The notes: generated by a model not told the origin, from the sequence alone. 64,000 nucleotides of DNA from Nocardia sp. NBC_00508 (GCF_036346875.1 NZ_CP107852.1:4712001-4776000), one strand, 5' to 3'. Positions 9,001 through 15,746 are shown, counted from the first letter of the stretch. Numbers and translations: made by a program.

Positions 9001-11260
9001 CAACCGGGTGACGGTCACCGACTTCGTCCCCTCTGTGCTGCAGGTATTCCTGGCCGCAGCGACAGCGGAGCAATTGGCCTCGCTGCGTGCGGTTTTCGTC
9101 ATCGGTGAGGCGTTGCCGCCCAGCACCGTCGCGGACTTCGCGGCGCTGTCGAGCGCCGGACTGCACAACCTGTACGGGCCGACCGAAGCGGCGGTGTCGG
9201 TGACGTACTGGCCCGCGTCCACGAGCGACCGGGCCACCGTGCCGATCGGCGTCGCGGAGTGGAATACCCGGACCTACGTCCTGGATTCCCGGCTGCATCT
9301 GGTGCCGGCTGGTGTTGTCGGCGAATTGTATTTGGCGGGAGACCAATTGGCGCGCGGCTACCTGCGGCGTGCGGACTTGACCTCGGATCGATTCGTCGCC
9401 GATCCCTACGGGCCGCCGAGTGCCCGGATGTACCGGACAGGCGATCTGGTGCGCCGCCGTGCCGACGGCGTGCTGGAGTATCTCGGACGCAGCGACTTCC
9501 AGGCGAAGATCCGCGGCCACCGGATCGAGCTGGGTGAGATCGAGGCCGCGCTGCTGGCCGAGCCCTCCGTCGCCCAAGCGGTGGTCGTGGTGACGGCGTC
9601 GGAGAACGGCGACCAGCTGGTCGCCTACGTGGTCGCGGCGACCGACCTCGCGGCCGACGCGCTGCGGGAGTCGCTGGCGCAGGTGCTGCCGTCGTACATG
9701 GTGCCGTCGGCGATCATGGTGCTCGATTCCTTCCCGATGAACGACAGCGGAAAGCTGAATCGTGCCGCGCTGCCGCAGCCGGTGTTCCGGGCCCGCGATT
9801 TCGTCGCGCCCGCGACCCCGACCGAGCAGACAGTGGCGGAGGCGTTCGTCGAGGTTCTCGCCATCGCCCGGGCGGGTGCCGAGGACGATTTCTTCGATCT
9901 CGGTGGCACGTCGCTGCTCGCGTTCACGTTGCAGCGTGCGCTGACCGCTCGGCTCGGCATCGACGTGCCGATGGCGGCGTTGTTCACCGCGCCCACCGTG
10001 CGCGGTCTGGCTACCCGCATCGACAACCTGGACCAGCCCGCGGTGGTGGTTTCGGCCGACGACTCCGCGACGATCGCCACCGATGCCGTGCTGGAACCGG
10101 AGATCGATGGTGCCGGCGCCAGGCCGGCGAGTTCGGAAACCCCGATGGATGTGCTGCTCACCGGTGCGACCGGATTCGTCGGCGTACACCTGCTCCGGGA
10201 GTTGCTGTCCAGCACCCGGGCACGCGTCTGGTGCCTGGTTCGCAGCGACGATGACGAGCGGGCGACCAAGCGGATTCGTAACGCCCTGGAGAAGTACCGT
10301 ATCTGGGACGACGCTTACGACAGCCGTATCGTCGCTGTCGCAGGTGATCTGGCGGCGCCGCGCTTCGGACTCGACGAGTTCGGCTATGCCCGGCTGGCGG
10401 ACCGGATCGAGGTGATCTACCACAACGGTGCTCGGGTGAACCACATCGAGCCCTATGCGCGGCTGCGCGCCGCCAACGTGGAGGGCACCCGCGAGGTGTT
10501 GCGGCTGGCGACCACCGGTCGGATCAAACCCGTGCATTTCGTGTCCACCGTCAACGCGGCGATACCGGCCGCACCCGCACCGGATTTCCGTGGCCGCGAG
10601 GACGCGGTCCTGAGCGCCGATGAGGTGTCCCAGAACGGATATGTGGCCAGTAAATGGGTTGCCGAGCAACTGGTCCGGCAGGCGGGTGAACGCGGTGTGC
10701 CGGTGAGCATCTACCGTCCCGGAATCGTCTGCGGCGATCCGCGGACCGGCGTGAACAGCGCCGACGACTCGTTCTGGAACATGATCCGCGCGGCCGCCAT
10801 CCTCGGTCTCGCCCCCGACACCGGCGACGCCGATATGGCGCTGGTACCGGTGAACTACGTTGCCGGTGCCATCGTGGCGCTGGCAGCCGAAGCCACCAAT
10901 GGGTCGGCCTATCACCTGGTGAACTCGCAGCGGGTGGCGATCCGCGACATCTTCCGATCCCTGCGTAGCCATGGGATCCCGGTCGCGATCGCCGCGGTCG
11001 AGGAGATCGCCACCAAGCTGGCCGAGGAGGCCGCGGCACGCGATGCGGCCGGCGACGACTCGCTGGTGCGCGCCGCACTGGTCAGCGGCAATTACGGCGG
11101 GGTTGCGGTCCCCGTCGACGACACCCACACTCGTACGGAGCTCGCCGGGCACGGAATCCATTGCCCGCCGATCGATACGGCTGCGCTGGACGCCTATGTC
11201 GAGTCCTTCATCGACTCGGGGTTCTTTCCCGTCCCGAGCGATGACGCGCACGCTGAGTGA
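2..11260 (+). CDS. Non-ribosomal peptide synthetase, 3' part: E(end)-C-A-T-C-A-T-C-A-T-reductase
   Basis: The frame is open to the window edge, so the N-terminus is missing. The first ~330 bp read as the end of an epimerase (E) domain. Then come three elongation modules. C1 has PLSPLQSGLLFH and HHILLDGWS (nt ~813), typical of a D-peptidyl-accepting (DCL) domain after an E domain. A1 spans ~1765-3310 (FTSGSTGRPKG, NLYGPTE), with carrier Ser at 3455. C2 has HHISADG (~4019), A2 spans ~5050-6560, carrier Ser 6689. C3 has HHIAADG (~7292), A3 spans ~8300-9780, carrier Ser 9911. The C-terminal ~370 residues (from ~10145) are a thioester reductase with TGATGFVG and a YVASK catalytic pair (Tyr 10640, Lys 10652). 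This releases the thioester as an aldehyde or alcohol. By-eye specificity residues are D-V-W-D-F-I-L-V-S for both A1 and A3, and D-A-L-F-V-A-G-I-M for A2. I do not assign substrates. There is no epimerase in these three modules. Confidence 0.95.
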   Translation, partial: GELAELGWAPVADLGQLDAEMDPDMPANGVIDLNAIVTDGGDGPRLGASFAFPRGLLSRERVQELADLWVAALAALARHAQRPDAGGLTPSDLPLVTVGQSDIDVWERNYPALSDVWPLSPLQSGLLFHALMAQSGVDVYITQARVDLGGGLDVERLRAAAQAVLDRYPNLRAAFVTDADGQAVQLVMDRVEVPWREVDLTHLPESEQSAQLQRLVALERETHFDMSAAPLMRFTLYRTQGGLSGPASGDTGDVSGESATEPQWHLVITSHHILLDGWSNPLLLRDVLVLYATRGDRSALPRVTSYRNFLSWLAGRDQEASLKVWAEALSGVDEPTQLAPQPQTTEHYEIGKRITEIDADGARRITGRAAELGVTVNTLVQAAWGILLGRLTGRGDVVFGATVSGRPGELTGVESMVGLFINTLPVRVRVDDRLTVGEFLERLQREQAGLLDHHYVGLTDIQRVVGAGAQFDTLLIFESYPIDRDAIAAVSSVDGMSVTGVGLRDDTHYPLTMLVHSASTIELTWKYLGSRFTADEVEALAARLLGVLEALVGDPGARVGAIDILLISGERDRILREWNDTRHPVEPELLLDGYRRAVQAHPDKVAVIYEGRELTYRDFDERVNRLARLLISRGVGAESLVGLAVRRSLDLVVGMYAIITAGGAYVPLDPDHPDERIQHVLNTAEPVCVITTTADAVSVPDGIPVLSIDTEDLDGFDGAPLRAEELSRPVRPDNPAYVIFTSGSTGRPKGVAVSHGAIHNQITWMLAEYPLGVDDVYFQKTATTFDVSLWGYFMPLRVGAKLVVATHDGHRDPVYLSETIAAQRVTVTDFVPSMLAVFAAHTAADAVSTLRHVFAIGEALPPETVAALRAISDAAVHNLYGPTEAAVSITSWQASGGERTRVPIGSPQWNSRVYVLDSRLRPVPAGVPGELYLAGDQLARGYVARPDLTSDRFVADPFGGVGSGGEPGARMYRTGDLVVWREPGRSVGAAPAGLGEGVAEYGVLEYLGRTDFQVKFRGQRIELGDIESALLEQPSVSQAVVVVVPSELGDQLVAYAVPSPGASIDPAQLLPALARTLPAYMVPATAVELAAFPLNTSGKLDRKALPRPTFTGREFRAPSTPIEEIVAGVFADVLGAERVGVDDDFFALGGNSLVATQVVARLSAALDARVSVRTLFDAPVVAELAAGIVPGSGVAASRPPLTRAARPDLVPLSLAQQRMWVLNQVDTESPAYNLPFALRLAGALDVPALRQAVVDVLERHEALRTRFPVHGQDEAPHQEIRSAAETLPDGLEVETVIAADPAWVAKLLSAGFDVTEHPPVRIRLFAGPAPDEHLLVFVVHHISADGSSLAPLARDLVTAYLARIAGTTPNWAPLTVQYADFAVWQRAVIGTEDEESSVAAEQLAYWRRQLAGVSAASQLPLDRPRPAIASLRGASTGVVVPAQVHAGMARIARERNSSLFMVVHAALAALLARLSGGSDIAIGTPIAGRGAAALDDLVGMFVNTLTLRTEVDRAATFAALVDQVRETDLSAFANADIPFERVVEAVLPAPVGAGNPLFQVMLSFQNTEQPSLELPGLTVSALQPDEVVAKFDLQVIIEPRHRADGTPDELVIVFTYATDLFEEATVQRLGWRFERILAAVAADPRAVIGEIDILGAAELVPALTAPVRPARPSPAEQAGVTMLPELLAGAVENNPDGVAVVYADASTRLSEMEYVDLDDRSTRLARLLIARGIGPEDLVAIGIPRSLDSVLAVWAIAKTGAGFVPVDPNYPADRVAHMISDSHAVLGLTIAEVRADLPGELEWLVIDADDVDRQLDDYSAAPVADVDRTRPLRAEHPAYVIYTSGSTGKPKGVVVTQAGLSSFCDEQRERYRVTSTSRTLHFASPSFDASVLELLLAIGGAATMIVAAPTVYGGAELAALLRRERVTHAFITPTALASVDPTGLDKLRVVIAGGEACPPDLVQRWTIPIAGRRTREFYNGYGPTETTIMTNISAPLVPGEAVTIGGPIRGITEYVLDQRLHPVPDLVVGELYITGAQVARGYHERPALTAARFVANPFDPSAARLYRTGDLARRTADGRLEYVGRNDFQVKIRGFRIELGEIDAVLGSNDSVDFAVTIGHKLPTGATILVSYVHAAAGAIARPDELVTFAERSLPAHMVPTTVMVLDEIPLTPVGKLDRAALPVPVLQAREFRAPSGPLEELVAGAFTDLLHAATPVGADDDFFELGGNSLIATRLIARLGAALDSRIPVRLLFEASTVAALAARLGEASTGAGRRPLTAGPRPERIPLSLGQQGMWFLNRLDTASVAYNVPLAVRLSGALDTDALRTAIGDLVARHEILRTIYPHSDSGSAQGPAAPVQVILPVAQAVPQFEIRAVAPAEVADAVVGLASTVFDLTTDMPVRVVLFDLSGAANSGHSSAAPEYVLAMVVHHIAADGSSIGPLTRDLMTAYAARCAGEIPTWAPLPVQYADYSMWQRDLLGAEDDPESLAAKQIAYWKQALAGLPDQLDLPSDRPRPLTRSYAGGLVAVRIDAETHRALTELARTEGATLFMVVHTALAVLLARLSGTDDIAIGSPVAGRGEAVLDDLVGMFINTLVFRTRYDAGETFTDLLGRQRKTDIQAFANADVPFERLVDALKPVRSTARHPLYQVALSFQNMEPVALELPDLTISSLDIGAEVSQFDLHWMVGDAYDGAGAPTGIGGVVSYASDMFDQDTVQGFVDRFVRLLSAIAHDPAAVLGDIDVIDPAERVRLLSDAADTAHPVSARLLLTGFRRAVAATPDAVAVVHDETAWTYREFDARVNRLARYLIGQGIGPESVVAMALPRSPELLVAMYAVLSAGGAYLPLDLDHPAGRIGYVLEVAEPVCVLTDNGDPVPVSGVPVIDVDALDLSAYSAEPVAMGELRAPLHADHPAYVLFTSGSTGRPKGVMVSHGAITNQIEWMAAQYSFGPDDVYLQKTATTFDVSLWGFFVPLWVGARLVLAAPGGQRDPGYIADLIAANRVTVTDFVPSVLQVFLAAATAEQLASLRAVFVIGEALPPSTVADFAALSSAGLHNLYGPTEAAVSVTYWPASTSDRATVPIGVAEWNTRTYVLDSRLHLVPAGVVGELYLAGDQLARGYLRRADLTSDRFVADPYGPPSARMYRTGDLVRRRADGVLEYLGRSDFQAKIRGHRIELGEIEAALLAEPSVAQAVVVVTASENGDQLVAYVVAATDLAADALRESLAQVLPSYMVPSAIMVLDSFPMNDSGKLNRAALPQPVFRARDFVAPATPTEQTVAEAFVEVLAIARAGAEDDFFDLGGTSLLAFTLQRALTARLGIDVPMAALFTAPTVRGLATRIDNLDQPAVVVSADDSATIATDAVLEPEIDGAGARPASSETPMDVLLTGATGFVGVHLLRELLSSTRARVWCLVRSDDDERATKRIRNALEKYRIWDDAYDSRIVAVAGDLAAPRFGLDEFGYARLADRIEVIYHNGARVNHIEPYARLRAANVEGTREVLRLATTGRIKPVHFVSTVNAAIPAAPAPDFRGREDAVLSADEVSQNGYVASKWVAEQLVRQAGERGVPVSIYRPGIVCGDPRTGVNSADDSFWNMIRAAAILGLAPDTGDADMALVPVNYVAGAIVALAAEATNGSAYHLVNSQRVAIRDIFRSLRSHGIPVAIAAVEEIATKLAEEAAARDAAGDDSLVRAALVSGNYGGVAVPVDDTHTRTELAGHGIHCPPIDTAALDAYVESFIDSGFFPVPSDDAHAE

Positions 11261-11285
11261 TCAGGCCCCCTGTTCGGAAGGAAAC

Positions 11286-12206
11286 ATGACCACACAAGCC
11301 GAGTCACGTCCCGCCGCCGCTTCGGGCACCTTTGCCCTGGGCGGCGATCTCCCGGTCCATCGCCTGGGTTACGGCGCGATGCAGATCACCGGTCCGGGAG
11401 TCTGGGGCGACCCGAAGGATCCGGATGAGGCCGTGCGCGTCCTTCGCCGCGCCGTGGAACTCGGGATCACCTTCATCGATACCGCCGATTCCTACGGTCC
11501 GTTCGTCAGTGAAACGCTGATCCGCCGAGCACTGCATCCGTATTCCGAGGACCTGGTCATCGCCACCAAGGCCGGCCTGACCCGGCCGGGGCCCGGTGAC
11601 TGGCGTCCCGTCGGCCGCCCCGAATACCTGCGCCAACAGCTCGAACTGAGCCTGCGCCATCTCGGCCTCGAACGCATCGATCTCTATCAACTGCACCGGA
11701 TCGACCCGAAGGTGCCGCTGGCCGACCAACTCGGTGAGCTGGCACAGCTGCGGCAAGAGGGCAAGATCCGCCACATCGGCCTCTCCGAGGTGACCGTCGC
11801 CCAGCTCGAGCAGGCTCGCAAGGTCGTCGACATCGTCTCGGTGCAGAACATGTACAACCTCGCCAACCGGAACGCGGAGGACGTGCTCGAGTACGCCGAG
11901 GCGAACGACATCGCGTTCATTCCCTGGTTCCCCATGGCCACCGGTGATCTCGCCCGTCCCGGTGGTGTCCTGGATACCTTCACGCGCGACGACGCGAGCC
12001 CATCCCAGCTCGCGCTCGCCTGGCTGCTGCGTCGTTCGCCGGTCCTCCTGCCCATCCCCGGCACCTCGAGCGTGGCGCATCTGGAGGAGAACACCGCCGC
12101 CGCCACCATCACGCTCACCGACGACGAATACGCCGCCCTGTCCGAGGTGAGCGCTCCCGCGCCGCGTGGTCGGCGTTTCCGGCTGCCGAAACTGACCCGC
12201 GGCTGA
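11286..12206 (+). CDS. Aldo/keto reductase
   Basis: A 306-residue NADPH-dependent aldo-keto reductase. ATG follows the Shine-Dalgarno GGAAGGA and lies 25 nt after the NRPS stop, so it is probably the same transcript. The catalytic tetrad is visible: Asp and Tyr in FIDTADSYG, Lys in IATKAG and His in YQLHRIDP. The C-terminal part carries the usual phosphate-binding region around PIPGTSSVAHLEEN. A place next to a reductase-terminated NRPS suggests that it reduces the released peptide aldehyde or another carbonyl in the product; this is inference. A general housekeeping aldehyde reductase is the alternative. Confidence 0.9.
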   Translation: MTTQAESRPAAASGTFALGGDLPVHRLGYGAMQITGPGVWGDPKDPDEAVRVLRRAVELGITFIDTADSYGPFVSETLIRRALHPYSEDLVIATKAGLTRPGPGDWRPVGRPEYLRQQLELSLRHLGLERIDLYQLHRIDPKVPLADQLGELAQLRQEGKIRHIGLSEVTVAQLEQARKVVDIVSVQNMYNLANRNAEDVLEYAEANDIAFIPWFPMATGDLARPGGVLDTFTRDDASPSQLALAWLLRRSPVLLPIPGTSSVAHLEENTAAATITLTDDEYAALSEVSAPAPRGRRFRLPKLTRG

Positions 12207-12307
12207 GGACACAACCCGGCCAGGACTTCGCGCTGTTCCGCAGGCGGACAGGCGATTTCGGCCTTTCGGCGATAGCGTGCGGCAACTCCGAGATCAATGA
12301 GAGCAGG

Positions 12308-13672
12308 ATGCCCGAATCACAGCTGGTGGCCAATGACGCCTCCTATTACTACTTCGCTCGCTCGGGTCGCGTCACCGACTGGCCGATGTGGTGGGTGTTC
12401 GACAGCGAGACCGGTGCGCCGCCGACCGCCGCCGACATTGCCCGTCACGTCGGCGAACGGGCTGAGCTGCTCGAACCACTGCGCCGCCGGATTCACGAGG
12501 TGCCGGGCGGGCTCGGACATCCGTTCTGGGGCGTCGACGACACTCCCATCGACAGTCACGTGGTCACCCATGCCGCTGACCTGGACTGGACGGGATGTCT
12601 CGACCGGATCGGAAGCATCCTGGAGCGGCCGCTGGATGCTCGGGTCAGCGCTTGGCAGCTGCACGTGTTCCCCGAGGTATCCGGCATACCCACGCTGAGC
12701 GGCGCGGGCACCGTGGTGCTGATGCATGTCAGTCATGCGCTCATGGCGGGCCCGGCCATGACGTCGCTGTCGGAAGCATTGTTCGCGCCCGAGCCCGCGC
12801 CGGTGCGGATCGAGGGGCTCGGCCATGCCGCGAAGCGCCTCGGCCTGCGCCTGGGACTGGCCGCCGTGGGAGGCGTGTTGCGTTGGCCGTTCCAGGTGAT
12901 GCGTTTCAACGCCCGCGTCGGGGCGGAGAACCGGCGGATCGCACGCGACAACGACGACAGCGGGCCGAGCACGCCACCGCGTAGCGAAACGGTGTTCAAC
13001 CGGCGGATCGGTCCGGGACGCGTCATGCGGACGATCCCGTTGGAACTGCGGGAGGTCCGGGCATCGGGGATCACCGTGACGGCCGTCGGCCTGGCCGCGA
13101 TCTCGCGCGCCATGCAGCGGTATCTCGACAAACAGGGTGCGGCGTGCCCAGACGATCTCGCGGCGTTCGTGACCATCGCGGTGCCCGATGCCGCGGTGAT
13201 GGGCGCCAATCACACCGGCGCCGATGTGGTCGACCTGTTCCCGGGAGAACTCGATCTCGCCGGTCGCGCCCGGGCCGTCGACGCCACGTTGCGGGTACGT
13301 CGCCACTCGGCGTCGAGCCGCCGCGAACTCACTCGACTGGAGTTGGTCGACCTGCTGCCGAGCCGCGTCTATCGGGCGAGGTACGGCACGCTCCCGCCCG
13401 CCGCTCCCGCAGTCGCCCATACCATCTTGACCAGCGTCAAGTGTGAGCCGACTGCCGAATGGTCGTTGCTGGACAAGCCGTTTCGCTTCGCGGGCATGCT
13501 GCCGCCGGTCTACCCGGATATCGGTCTGGCGCACTCGTTCGTCGGCGTGCGCGACAGTTTTACCGTGTCCGTGGCGTGTGATCCGGAGATCGTTCCTGAC
13601 CTGGACGACTACTGCGACATCCTGCTGGAGTCGTTCCGCGAAATCGCCGCCGCCGTCGGGGACTCGGACTGA
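12308..13672 (+). CDS. WS/DGAT-like (wax ester synthase family) protein with degenerate active site
   Basis: A 454-residue protein of the O-acyltransferase family that includes wax ester synthase/diacylglycerol acyltransferase and mycobacterial Tgs proteins. It has the two-lobe layout: an N-terminal chloramphenicol-acetyltransferase-like part and a C-terminal DUF1298-like part ending in FAGMLPPVYPDIGLAHSFVG. Where active members have HHxxxDG, this one reads SHALMAG (within VLMHVSHALMAG, about residue 140), so the first His and the Asp are missing. It is either inactive or mechanistically different. It lies 101 nt after the aldo-keto reductase on the same strand and could act on the NRPS product, but nothing in the sequence proves that. 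Confidence 0.75.
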   Translation: MPESQLVANDASYYYFARSGRVTDWPMWWVFDSETGAPPTAADIARHVGERAELLEPLRRRIHEVPGGLGHPFWGVDDTPIDSHVVTHAADLDWTGCLDRIGSILERPLDARVSAWQLHVFPEVSGIPTLSGAGTVVLMHVSHALMAGPAMTSLSEALFAPEPAPVRIEGLGHAAKRLGLRLGLAAVGGVLRWPFQVMRFNARVGAENRRIARDNDDSGPSTPPRSETVFNRRIGPGRVMRTIPLELREVRASGITVTAVGLAAISRAMQRYLDKQGAACPDDLAAFVTIAVPDAAVMGANHTGADVVDLFPGELDLAGRARAVDATLRVRRHSASSRRELTRLELVDLLPSRVYRARYGTLPPAAPAVAHTILTSVKCEPTAEWSLLDKPFRFAGMLPPVYPDIGLAHSFVGVRDSFTVSVACDPEIVPDLDDYCDILLESFREIAAAVGDSD

Positions 13673-13722
13673 CGATCGACGGTCCTGGGCACGCCCGTAA
13701 TGTGGGTGCCCGCCAACCGCGC

Positions 13723-13728
13723 TAGTGT
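13723..13728 (+). promoter_or_regulatory. Putative -10 (TAGTGT), leaderless start
   Basis: TAGTGT ends 8 nt before the ATG at 13737 and there is no Shine-Dalgarno sequence. It favours ATG 13737 over the in-frame GTG at 13725, which lies inside the hexamer. Confidence 0.4.
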
Positions 13729-13736
13729 CGGCTGGC

Positions 13737-14936
13737 ATGGAAGCGCAACCGCTCGTGACCGAATACCTGCGGCTCGGCCTCGCCTTCGATCGACTCGAGG
13801 AAGGTTTCGTCGACGCCTACACCGGCGATCCGGCGCTGCGCCGCGCGGTGCAGAACGCGCCGACGCCGCAGCCGCGCGAGTTGGCTCGCCGCGCCGCCGA
13901 GTTGCGCGCCGGGGTACCGGATGCCGGGTTGTCGCCGCAGCGTGCGGAATTCCTCGACGTGCACCTGCGGGCGCTGGAATGTTCCGGTCGTAAGTTCGCC
14001 GGAGACGAGATCGGGTTCGTCGAGGAGGTCCGGGCCTACTTCGACGTCGACATCGCGCCCGGCGACGTGGCCGACTACCGCGATGCGCACCTGCAGATGG
14101 ACGAGGTGCTCGTGGGCGATGGCTCCTTGGCCGAACGAATGGCCGCGCATCGCAAGGCCGACGAGATCCCACCGGAGCGCCTGTCGGTCTGCGTCGAGGC
14201 GTTCTCCAGCGCGCTACGCGAGCTGGTCCGCGCACGCTACCCGCTGCCCGACCACGAGCACGTCACTTATGAGGTGGTCGGCGACAAACCCTGGTCCGGA
14301 TTCAACTACTACCTGGGCAACTACCACTCCCGGGTCGCGATCAACTCCGACCTCAAACAGCACATGGCCCATCTGCCGCAGCTGATCGCACATGAGTCGT
14401 ACCCGGGGCACCACACCGAGCACTGCCGCAAGGAGGCCGGGCTGGTCGCCGACGGTCAGGCCGAGCAGACGCTGTTCCTGGTGAACACGCCGCAGTGCCT
14501 GATGGCGGAAGGTCTGGCCGATCTGGCACTGCGCTCCATCGTCGGGCCGGGCTGGGGGAAGTGGGCGCAGGAGATCTACGCCGACCTCGGCCTGCGCTTC
14601 GACGGCGAACGGGCCGAACGACTTTCGAACGCCTCGGCCAAGCTGCTCGGCGTGCGACAGGACGCCGCACTGCTGCTACACGACCGGCGGCGCTCGCACG
14701 ACGAGGTGGCGGAGTTCTTGCAGATCTGGAGCCTGGTGACGCCGGATCGGGCGCGGCAGTCGCTGCGGTTCCTGTCCTCGCCGCTATGGCGCGCCTACAT
14801 CTCCACCTATGTGGAGGGATATCGGCTGCTGGGCGGGTGGCTCGATCGCGCGGTCGACGCCGACGACCGGGCGGACCGGTTCCGCAGGCTGCTCGACGAA
14901 CCGCTTACGCCGAGCGCGGTGCGGGCCGCGGCCTGA
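13737..14936 (+). CDS. DUF885 family putative zinc metallopeptidase
   Basis: A 399-residue protein of the DUF885 family. The family hallmark LIAHESYPGHHTEH (an HExxxGHH zinc-peptidase-like motif) lies in the second half, near nt 14385-14430. No signal peptide or membrane segment is visible, so it is probably cytosolic. The start was set at ATG 13737 because a -10 hexamer lies just upstream. The substrate is unknown. It is separated from the convergent small peptide gene by one shared hairpin terminator. Confidence 0.8.
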   Translation: MEAQPLVTEYLRLGLAFDRLEEGFVDAYTGDPALRRAVQNAPTPQPRELARRAAELRAGVPDAGLSPQRAEFLDVHLRALECSGRKFAGDEIGFVEEVRAYFDVDIAPGDVADYRDAHLQMDEVLVGDGSLAERMAAHRKADEIPPERLSVCVEAFSSALRELVRARYPLPDHEHVTYEVVGDKPWSGFNYYLGNYHSRVAINSDLKQHMAHLPQLIAHESYPGHHTEHCRKEAGLVADGQAEQTLFLVNTPQCLMAEGLADLALRSIVGPGWGKWAQEIYADLGLRFDGERAERLSNASAKLLGVRQDAALLLHDRRRSHDEVAEFLQIWSLVTPDRARQSLRFLSSPLWRAYISTYVEGYRLLGGWLDRAVDADDRADRFRRLLDEPLTPSAVRAAA

Positions 14937-14946
14937 ACGACGGATG

Positions 14947-14982
14947 CGGCGTGCGGCCCGACTGCGCTCGGGTCACACGCCG
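14947..14982. terminator. Bidirectional hairpin terminator
   Basis: Ten nt after the DUF885 stop is a stem of 7 bp (CGGCGTG/CACGCCG), a 3x3 internal loop, 5 bp (CCCGA/TCGGG) and a 6-nt loop, followed by TTT on the plus strand. It also lies 10 nt after the stop of the convergent minus-strand small peptide gene, so it can end both transcripts. Confidence 0.65.
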
Positions 14983-14992
14983 TTTCGGAGTG

Positions 14993-15106
14993 CTACTGGA
15001 TGACGGCGCAGCCCTGCCCGCCCGAGGAGATGCTGCACAGCAGGAGCGAAAGAGTGCGCAGTAGCGCCTCGAGGGGAGAGTTGGGTACCGAAACCAAGCC
15101 GACCAT
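14993..15106 (-). CDS. 37-residue Ser/Cys-rich peptide, candidate modified-peptide precursor
   Basis: I do not recognise a named family. The minus strand has GGAGG exactly 7 nt before ATG 15106 (a second in-frame ATG at 15112 lies too close to it). The peptide has a hydrophilic start (MVGLVSVPNSPLEALLRT) and a C-terminal part reading LLLCSISSGGQGCAVIQ, with two Cys, three Ser and a GG. About 83% of codons end in G or C, and nearly all do in the Cys/Ser half, as expected for selected coding sequence. A hairpin terminator follows the stop by 10 nt. The S-x-x-L-L-x-C pattern recalls class III lanthipeptides such as SapB/AmfS, but no lanthionine synthetase, YcaO or radical SAM gene is in the window. 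It lies 171 nt downstream of a thioesterase on the same strand. LLLC is not a good lipobox because -1 is Leu. Other possibilities are a small membrane peptide or a regulatory leader. Confidence 0.55.
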   Translation of the reverse strand: MVGLVSVPNSPLEALLRTLSLLLCSISSGGQGCAVIQ

Positions 15107-15221
15107 GGTCATTCCTCCACTGGGTGATCCTGAATAGCTGTCACCAGGAACACCGCTCGGGCGGCCCGTTCTCGTTACGGCTCGTCGAGCCCCATGAATT
15201 CGGGTCCCCGGTGTCGGGGGC

Positions 15222-15254
15222 TCAGGCCTCGGCGCGCGAGGTGCGTTCGGGCAT
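15222..15254 (-). CDS. Ten-codon mini-ORF with strong ribosome binding site
   Basis: The minus strand carries GGAGGAG 7 nt before ATG 15254, followed by ten codons (MPERTSRAEA) and TGA. It sits 23 nt after the thioesterase stop and before the small peptide gene. It could be a translated relay or leader peptide, or a remnant whose ribosome binding site outlived its gene. The rest of 15107-15277 shows no other coding sequence. Confidence 0.3.
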   Translation of the reverse strand: MPERTSRAEA

Positions 15255-15277
15255 CGTGATTCTCCTCCGGTCAGCGG

Positions 15278-15730
15278 TCACCCGCGGAGAATGACGCAGG
15301 TAGTGGTGGCGTGCGCGACCAGGCGGCCCTGCTCGTCGACCACCCGTCCCTCGGCGGTGGCGGTGGTGCGGCCGACATGGATCGTGGTGCCGGTAGCGGT
15401 GAGTCGCTGTCCGTCGGTGGGGACGGACCGGATGTAGTTGATCTTCAGTTCGAGTGTGGTGTAGCCGACCCCCGCCGCCAAGGTGGTGTGCACCGCGCAA
15501 CCCATCACCGAGTCGAGCAGCGTGGCGCAGATGCCGCCGTGCGTGGTGCCGAGCGGGTTGGCGAAGTCGGGCCGGGTGCGCACCGCGAAGACCACCCTGC
15601 CGTGTTCGAGTTCGTCGACCTCCATGCCGAGTAGGTCACCGATGAACGGCGGGCGATCCTCCCTGGTCATCGCGGTCCGCAGGAGCTCGAGACCCGACAG
15701 CTGAGCCAGGTCGAGCGTGGTTTCGGACAT
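15278..15730 (-). CDS. PaaI/DUF4442-type hotdog thioesterase
   Basis: A 150-residue hotdog-fold acyl-CoA thioesterase. The family motif NPLGTTHGGICATLLDS lies in the middle (about residues 62-78), followed by the usual C-terminal strand ending in ATTTCVILRG. The start chosen is ATG 15730 (MSETTLD), because AAAGGA lies 8-9 nt upstream and the longer open frame would run into the operator. It is divergent from a TetR gene, with a palindrome about 20 nt upstream of its start, so it is probably repressed by that regulator and induced by an acyl-CoA or fatty acid ligand (inference). Confidence 0.85.
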   Translation of the reverse strand: MSETTLDLAQLSGLELLRTAMTREDRPPFIGDLLGMEVDELEHGRVVFAVRTRPDFANPLGTTHGGICATLLDSVMGCAVHTTLAAGVGYTTLELKINYIRSVPTDGQRLTATGTTIHVGRTTATAEGRVVDEQGRLVAHATTTCVILRG

Positions 15731-15746
15731 CAATCCCATCCTTTCG

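Noticed and set aside
2450..11251. Very long open frames on the minus strand across the NRPS (2450-5509 and 7313-11251)
   Set aside because: They are antisense shadows caused by high G/C third positions of the NRPS codons and show no domain or start signal.
2..11260. Assignment of the NRPS to glycopeptidolipid (Mps) or mycobactin synthesis
   Set aside because: The lack of epimerases in the last three modules and the specificity codes do not fit Mps2; no mycobactin tailoring genes are nearby.
14993..15106. Lipoprotein signal for the small peptide
   Set aside because: The residue before the first Cys is Leu (LLLC), which does not fit a lipobox, and the mature part would be too short.
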